From NCBI GenBank assembly GCA_036556805.1, contig DATBIS010000058.1:1-10098 (forward strand): a DNA stretch of 10,098 nucleotides. The letters are read 5' to 3'. Each line of letters opens with the position of its first letter. Within the stretch, counting starts at the first letter, position 1. Below the pieces are notes generated by a model. It was not told where the DNA came from and did not search any database. It saw only the letters and a list, made by a program, of their open reading frames with translations. Made by a program: the position numbers and the translations under genes. Below are positions 5,756 through 10,098 of this stretch, in pieces. The stretch comes from DATBIS01 sp036556805 (GTDB taxonomy: Bacteria; Actinomycetota; UBA4738; HRBIN12).

Positions 5756-8563
5756 GTGGGGCTCGCCTCGCGCGCGTTACGCATTCGCGAGGGCGAAGGC
5801 CGAACCGTCGGGCTCGTCGTCGCCCTCATGTTCGTCTCGATGGCGGCGATCGCCGTGGGCGAGAGCGGCGTGAACGCCCTCTTCTTCGATCGGATCGGCA
5901 CGGACGCGCTGCCGTCGATCTACCTCTTCCAGGCCGCCGTGACGCTCGTCGCGATGGTGGCGCTCACCGGCGTCCTCGGACGGCTCGGCCCACGACGCAC
6001 CTACGTGCTGTCGCCCGTCGCCCTCGGCATCGCGATCGCGGCCGAACGGGGCGTGCTGCTCACCGACGTGCGATGGATCTATCCCGTGCTCTGGGTCACC
6101 GTCGCGATCGCCATGCTCGGTCAGGCGATCGGCTTGTGGGGAACCGCCGGCGCCGTCGTCGACACCCGCCAGGCGAAGCGCCTGTTCCCGATCTTCGGCG
6201 CGGGCGGGATCCTCGGGTCGGTGGCCGGTGGGCTGATGACCGGGCCTCTCGCGCGCACGATCGGCACCGAGAACCTCCTCTTCGTCTGGATCGCCGGCCT
6301 CGGGGCCGCGTTCGTCCTCATCCGTCTCGCGTTGGGCCCGAGCTCGGTCGCGCCGCGCCGCCGGGTCGCGCGCCGGGGCGCCTCCACCCTGGAGGACATC
6401 GCGCGCGGCTTCGGGTTCGTGCGGCGCTCCCGTCTGCTCCGGTGGATGGCGGTCGCAGCCGTGCTGTTCTCGGTCCTCTACTTCTCGCTGTTCCTGCCGT
6501 TCGCGCGCGCGGCGTCCGATCGGTTCCGCGATCCCGAGGAGCTGGCCGGATTCCTCGGTCTGCTCGGCGCCGCGATCACCGGCGGCGCGTTCCTCGTCTC
6601 GGTGCTGCTCACGAACCGGCTGTTCGCGTGGTTCGGCGTGACGGCGGTGATCCTGGTGCTGCCGCTGCTGTACGCGGGTTCGTTCGCGGTCCTGCTCGTC
6701 GAGTCGGGGCTCGTCGCGGTCGCGGCGCAGCGCGCCGTCACCGGCGTGTGGCTGCAGGGAGTCGCCTCACCGGCCTGGGAGACGCTCGTGAACGTCGTGC
6801 CCGAGGACCGGCGCGATCAGACGCGCGCGTTCATGAACGGCGGACCCTCGCAGGTCGGCACGGCGATCGCGGGCCTCGTCGCGCTCGTCGGGCAGGACGT
6901 CATGACCCCGAGGCAGTTCGCGATGATCGGGCTCGCCGCCGCGATCGCCACGGCGGCGGTGGCGCTCGCGATCCGCCGTTCGTACGCCGACGCGCTGGTG
7001 GATGCGCTCCACGCGGGGCGGCCGCACGTCTTCGGGGCCGTCACGGCGCGAGACGTGCCTCTCGTCGTTTCGAACGACGTCGAGGCCGGGCGAGCGCTCA
7101 CTTCCGCGATGCGCTCCCCCGACGTGCGCGTTCGCCGGCTCGCCTACCAACTGGCGGCCGAGCTCTCGCCGGGCGCCCGGCCCGATGTCGCCGAGGGACT
7201 CGACGACGCCGACGCGAGCGTTCGGCTGGCGGCGCTGCATGCCGTGGACCCGGGACTCGAGGCCGTGCGCCGGCTGATCGACGACGAGGATCCGTCGGTT
7301 GCCGGCGCGGCCGCAGCGATCTCGTGGGGTGAGGCCGGCGCCGAGGCGAAGCTGCAAGAGCTGCTTCGATCCGGCGACCCCGCCGTGCGTCGCACCGCGA
7401 TCGAGCAGCTCGCCCTCGCGCCCGCCGAGGTTGCCGCTGCGTTCGCCGAGACGCACGCGCTCGATCCCTCGACCGAGGTGCGCGCGGCCGCGCTCGCCCG
7501 ACTCGCCGCCGTCGCTCCCGAGCGGGCGCTGGGGCCCGCTATCGGGGCGCTCGGCGACCCCGACCCGGCGGTCCGCATCGCCGCCGGCCGCGCGCTCGGT
7601 GGTGCCGGAGACACGGCCGTCGAGCACGTCCTTCCCGCGCTGGAGGACCCGCGCACCGTCGAAGGGGCCACGGAGGCCGCGCGGACACTCGACGCGGACG
7701 GTCAAGCGGACCTCGTGCGGGAGTTCGTGCGAACCGCCTCCGCGAGCGCCGCGCGCGACCTGGCTCTCGCGGCCCGAGTCCCCGTCGACGCCGAACCCGT
7801 CGCCCTGCTCCACGACGCGATCCTCGAGCGCGGACGCCGGGCCGCGAAATCTGCGCTCTGGGCGACCTCGATGCTCGCGGTCCGCCGGGATGCCTTCCAT
7901 GCCGCGATCGAGAACCTCGACGGGCCGGCCGCCCAGCGCGCGAACGCGCTCGAGACGCTCGAGGCCGCAGGCGACCCCGCGATGGTGCGGCCCCTGCTTC
8001 GTCTGTGGGAAGCCTCCACCGCTCCCGTCGGCGACGGCGACGGGCTCGCGGCCGCCGAGCAGCACGAAGATCCGTTCATCCGACTCTGCGCGGCCCACGT
8101 CCGCGCCGTACGCGAAGGAGCGACGATGACCACGACCGGTGCGATCTCCCTGATCGAGCGCGTGCTGTTCCTGCGCAAGGTTCCGCTGTTCGCGGACCTC
8201 GAACCGAGCGACCTCGAGAGCGTCGCTCGGATCGCCGACGAGCGGGGCTACATGGACGGTGAGGCGATCGCCGCCGAGGGCGAGCTTGGTGAGGAGCTCC
8301 ACATCGTGGTCGACGGCGTGATCCGGGTGATCCAGGATCGCGACGGGGACGAGCACGCGATCGCCCGGCGGACGGCCGGCGACGTCGTCGGCGAGATGTC
8401 GCTCATCACGCGCGCCCCGCGCATGGCTTCGCTCCTCGCAGAGGGCGACGTGCGCACGATCCGGATCGGCGGTCGCGAGTTCGAGAGCATGCTTCGCGAA
8501 CGGCCGGCCGTCGCGCTCGCGGTCATGCGCGTGCTCGCCCAGCGGCTGTCGGAAGGCGGCTAA
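5756..8563 (+). CDS. Membrane transporter-HEAT-cyclic nucleotide-binding fusion protein
   Basis: 935 residues from GTG 5756, eight bases after the cyclase stop. Residues 17-406 hold about 11-12 hydrophobic segments. The conserved loop DTRQAKRLFPIFGAGGILGSVAGG (136-159) is reminiscent of bacterial/plastid ATP:ADP translocase-like (NTT) proteins within the major facilitator fold. Residues about 440-785 are Ala/Arg-rich helical repeats with DPxVRxxA signatures (for example SPDVRVRRLA at 454, DPAVRRTAIE at 541, DPDPAVRIAAGRAL at 601), typical of HEAT or PBS-lyase repeats. Residues 795-935 form a CNB domain with cassette VVGEMSLITRAPRMAS (877-891); Glu880 and Arg889 are spaced as in PKA. The likely design is a membrane carrier gated or scaffolded through HEAT repeats by cAMP from the adjacent cyclase. 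The carried substrate is unknown. No clear Shine-Dalgarno precedes GTG; coupling to the cyclase is likely. A longer upstream extension in frame overlaps the cyclase and was not used. Confidence 0.88.
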   Translation: MGLASRALRIREGEGRTVGLVVALMFVSMAAIAVGESGVNALFFDRIGTDALPSIYLFQAAVTLVAMVALTGVLGRLGPRRTYVLSPVALGIAIAAERGVLLTDVRWIYPVLWVTVAIAMLGQAIGLWGTAGAVVDTRQAKRLFPIFGAGGILGSVAGGLMTGPLARTIGTENLLFVWIAGLGAAFVLIRLALGPSSVAPRRRVARRGASTLEDIARGFGFVRRSRLLRWMAVAAVLFSVLYFSLFLPFARAASDRFRDPEELAGFLGLLGAAITGGAFLVSVLLTNRLFAWFGVTAVILVLPLLYAGSFAVLLVESGLVAVAAQRAVTGVWLQGVASPAWETLVNVVPEDRRDQTRAFMNGGPSQVGTAIAGLVALVGQDVMTPRQFAMIGLAAAIATAAVALAIRRSYADALVDALHAGRPHVFGAVTARDVPLVVSNDVEAGRALTSAMRSPDVRVRRLAYQLAAELSPGARPDVAEGLDDADASVRLAALHAVDPGLEAVRRLIDDEDPSVAGAAAAISWGEAGAEAKLQELLRSGDPAVRRTAIEQLALAPAEVAAAFAETHALDPSTEVRAAALARLAAVAPERALGPAIGALGDPDPAVRIAAGRALGGAGDTAVEHVLPALEDPRTVEGATEAARTLDADGQADLVREFVRTASASAARDLALAARVPVDAEPVALLHDAILERGRRAAKSALWATSMLAVRRDAFHAAIENLDGPAAQRANALETLEAAGDPAMVRPLLRLWEASTAPVGDGDGLAAAEQHEDPFIRLCAAHVRAVREGATMTTTGAISLIERVLFLRKVPLFADLEPSDLESVARIADERGYMDGEAIAAEGELGEELHIVVDGVIRVIQDRDGDEHAIARRTAGDVVGEMSLITRAPRMASLLAEGDVRTIRIGGREFESMLRERPAVALAVMRVLAQRLSEGG
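8114..8128 (+). promoter_or_regulatory. Internal ribosome-binding site and ATG in frame before the CNB domain
   Basis: GAAGGAG (8114-8120) followed after five bases by ATG (8126-8128), in frame with the fusion protein at Met791. Initiation here would yield a 145-residue stand-alone CNB protein ending at 8563, nearly the size of the separate 138-residue CNB protein of the leftward block. The site sits precisely at the linker between HEAT repeats and CNB domain. It is stronger than the ribosome-binding site of the full-length gene. Chance cannot be excluded, because the codons (Lys/Glu/Gly) are ordinary here. Confidence 0.45.
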
Positions 8564-8570
8564 CGGAACG

Positions 8571-9527
8571 GTGTCGAGCGACACCGGACGGCGGTATCGG
8601 GAGTTCGCGACACGCGAGGCGCACGGCCGGTCGCCGCTGTACGAGCGGCTCGCGCTCGGCGTCGCCGAGGACCTCGAGGTCATCCAACTCCTCGACGCGC
8701 TCCCTCCCGCCAAGCGACAACCCAACCTCCTCTTCGCGAGCGTTCGTTTCCTCGGAGGCATGGGAGCGGACTACCGCTCGTTCAGGAAGTTCGTGCTCGA
8801 GCGAAAGGCCGAGGTTCTCGACGTCGTTCGGGAGCACGGAGCGCAGACCAACGAAGTCGGTCGGTGCGCCACCTTGCTGCCGGTTCTTTCTCGCCTGGAA
8901 GGCCCGCTGGCGCTGATCGAGATCGGAGCGAGCGCCGGCTTGTGCCTGCTGTTGGATCGGTATCGCTACCGATACGACGAACGAACGGTGGGTGACCCGT
9001 CGAGCCCGGTCGTGCTGGCGTGCCGAACCGTGGGTCACGTACCCATTTCGAGCAGCGTGCTCGAGGTCGTGTGGCGGCATGGTCTCGACATCGCTCCCCT
9101 GGACGTTGCCCTCGACGCGGACATGCGCTGGCTGGAGGCGTGCGTGTGGCCGGATCAGACCGAACGGCTCGCGCGCCTTCGCGCCGCCATCGATCTTGCA
9201 CGACGAGAACCTCCGGTCGTGGAGCCGGGCGACGCGGTGGAACGCACGGCCGAGCTCGTCGCGCAGGCTCCCGCGGGAACGACGATCGTCGTCTTCCATT
9301 CGGCTCTCATGCCGTACCTGTCGGAGGAGTCGAGGCTGGCGTTCGGCGAGCTGGTGCGCGGTCTGCCCGTCACGTGGATCACCAATGAGGGCGCCGGCGG
9401 CGTGCCGTCCCTCACCGGTCCTTGGATCGATGTGGCGGACGAGCGGGGCGCGTTCGTGGTGGCGGACGGATCGAACGTCCTCGCCCTGAGCGATCCGCAC
9501 GGAGCGTGGCTCGAGAGGGTCGATTGA
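8571..9527 (+). CDS. DUF2332 family protein (Rossmann/methyltransferase-like)
   Basis: 318 residues, GTG start seven bases after the transporter stop, with no convincing Shine-Dalgarno. Family hallmarks of DUF2332 are seen in order: YREFATREAHGRSPLYERLALG (9-30), QPNLLFASVRFL (50-61), TNEVGR (93-98), LALIEIGASAGLCLLLDRYRYRY (113-135), DIAPLDV (173-179), MRWLEACVWPDQTERLARLRAAI (185-207) and VVFHSALMPYL (240-250). The IEIGASAGL segment resembles the S-adenosylmethionine-binding motif I of class I methyltransferases, so a methyltransferase-like role is possible, but no reaction is established for the family. It is soluble, with no signal peptide. The tight spacing suggests co-transcription with the cyclase-transporter pair; whether it works with them is unknown. 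The family assignment comes from remembered motifs and is strong. Confidence 0.88.
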   Translation: MSSDTGRRYREFATREAHGRSPLYERLALGVAEDLEVIQLLDALPPAKRQPNLLFASVRFLGGMGADYRSFRKFVLERKAEVLDVVREHGAQTNEVGRCATLLPVLSRLEGPLALIEIGASAGLCLLLDRYRYRYDERTVGDPSSPVVLACRTVGHVPISSSVLEVVWRHGLDIAPLDVALDADMRWLEACVWPDQTERLARLRAAIDLARREPPVVEPGDAVERTAELVAQAPAGTTIVVFHSALMPYLSEESRLAFGELVRGLPVTWITNEGAGGVPSLTGPWIDVADERGAFVVADGSNVLALSDPHGAWLERVD

Positions 9528-9611
9528 GATCGCTGGGAGTTGCTCAATCCCTGCGCAGTCCCTGAGCTGAAGTGGTTCAAGGCTGCGCACCCAGGAACCG
9601 ATGGTCCCGAT
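9528..9611. other. Intergenic spacer, no clear terminator or promoter
   Basis: 84 bases between the DUF2332 gene and the truncated membrane-anchored gene. I see no T-tailed hairpin and no good -35/-10 pair. AGGAA (9593-9597) is the only candidate ribosome-binding site for the next gene. The reading frame of the DUF2332 gene stays open after its TGA into the next gene. Confidence 0.5.
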
Positions 9612-10098
9612 GTGGACAACACGCTCGACGTCCAGGTGACGCCGCATTCTTCACGATCTAGGGCGATCGCTGCCGCACTCCTCGTGCTCATCGCCTCCAC
9701 GACCGTCTTCATGCTTGTGCGGCAGGGTTCAGATGCGAGAAGGTCGGATCCGGAGATCGTGGGGCCCCCTCCCGGCGTCGCTCCCGTTGCCACGGGGACG
9801 CTGGACGGGGTCGCATGGGAGCAGTTCGCGTGGTCTGCGCCGGGGGGCATGATTTGTCTACAGTTCGCCGCCGGCGCCAGTTCGACGGACTGTGGCCGTT
9901 GGAATCACGATGCATCGCCCTTCGCACTGCTCTTGGGCGATTCACCCATTACGGACGGCCAGCACGGAGCGTCAACCACCGTGGTCCAGGGGATCGTCGA
10001 TCCCGCCGTGACATCACTCGGTGTCGTAGAGCCAGTCGGCACTCAAGCCGTAGGAACCCTCACGGAGTGCCCGTGCCCGGACGCGAAGCTGGGTCTTT
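9612..10098 (+). CDS. Membrane-anchored extracytoplasmic protein, 5' part only
   Basis: 162 codons are present and the gene runs off the window without a stop. From GTG 9612 the protein starts MDNTLDVQVTPHSSRSR, followed by one membrane segment (AIAAALLVLIASTTVFMLV, about residues 18-36). A Pro-rich linker (PEIVGPPPGVAP) leads to an exported domain with Cys residues in MICLQF, STDCGRW and ECPCPD, which may form disulphides. The pattern of a Trp-containing strand, then Cys, then a Cys-Gly pair, then a G-V-x-P-x-V strand occurs in many uncharacterised actinobacterial surface proteins; I cannot name a family. The start is uncertain: GTG 9612 has AGGAA only 14 bases upstream, and GTG 9636 or TTG 9540 are alternatives. 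Codon use is looser (GTA, TCA, AAT, TTG) than in the central genes. That this is coding is supported by the uninterrupted frame, membrane anchor and sensible composition. Confidence 0.65.
   Translation, partial: MDNTLDVQVTPHSSRSRAIAAALLVLIASTTVFMLVRQGSDARRSDPEIVGPPPGVAPVATGTLDGVAWEQFAWSAPGGMICLQFAAGASSTDCGRWNHDASPFALLLGDSPITDGQHGASTTVVQGIVDPAVTSLGVVEPVGTQAVGTLTECPCPDAKLGL

Noticed and set aside
6767..8761. 664-codon open frame on the minus strand opposite the transporter-HEAT-CNB gene
   Set aside because: Its translation is Arg/Gly/Asp-rich with no domain logic. It mirrors the GC-rich third positions of the plus-strand gene, whose domains are clear.

Overview
The window looks like the chromosome of a high-GC actinobacterium-like organism, quite possibly an uncultured soil or aquatic lineage. 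The evidence is very GC-rich third codon positions, frequent GTG starts, a DUF2332 protein, a class III cyclase, a receptor of the gamma-butyrolactone type, and TANNNT -10 boxes placed for leaderless transcripts. I see no tRNA, rRNA, CRISPR array, transposase or phage gene. Gene density is high, and no stretch of 300 bases or more lacks a gene.

Layout: two blocks run apart from one divergent intergenic region (2850-2963). The leftward block (minus strand) holds a secreted M1-type zinc metallopeptidase (1494-2849), a stand-alone cyclic-nucleotide-binding (CNB) domain protein (1003-1419), and a family 2-like glycosyltransferase with a CysRS-tail-like N-terminus (6-959). The rightward block (plus strand) holds an ArpA/ScbR-like TetR regulator (2964-3590), an FAD-dependent oxidoreductase (3596-4849), a class III nucleotidyl cyclase with a Cys4 zinc-binding-like N-terminus (4899-5747), a 935-residue membrane transporter-HEAT-CNB fusion (5756-8563), a DUF2332 protein (8571-9527), and the 5' part of a membrane-anchored extracytoplasmic protein that runs off the window (9612-10098).

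Regulation: a perfect 22-bp palindrome (2909-2930) fills the -35/-10 spacer in front of the TetR gene. Both half-sites fit the consensus I recall for the Streptomyces A-factor receptor ArpA. The regulator also keeps a Trp where ArpA has its ligand-pocket Trp. This suggests an autoregulated butyrolactone- or butenolide-type switch controlling the FAD enzyme, and perhaps genes further downstream because the gaps are short.

Second theme: cyclic nucleotides. A cyclase (maker) lies 8 bp upstream of a transporter with a C-terminal CNB domain (sensor), and a second stand-alone CNB protein sits in the leftward block. A strong in-frame ribosome-binding site before the CNB part of the fusion could also release that domain as a separate 145-residue protein. 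The cyclase has His in place of the usual transition-state Arg, so its activity needs testing. These two themes, a butyrolactone-like switch and a cAMP-linked transporter module, are the most interesting content of the window.
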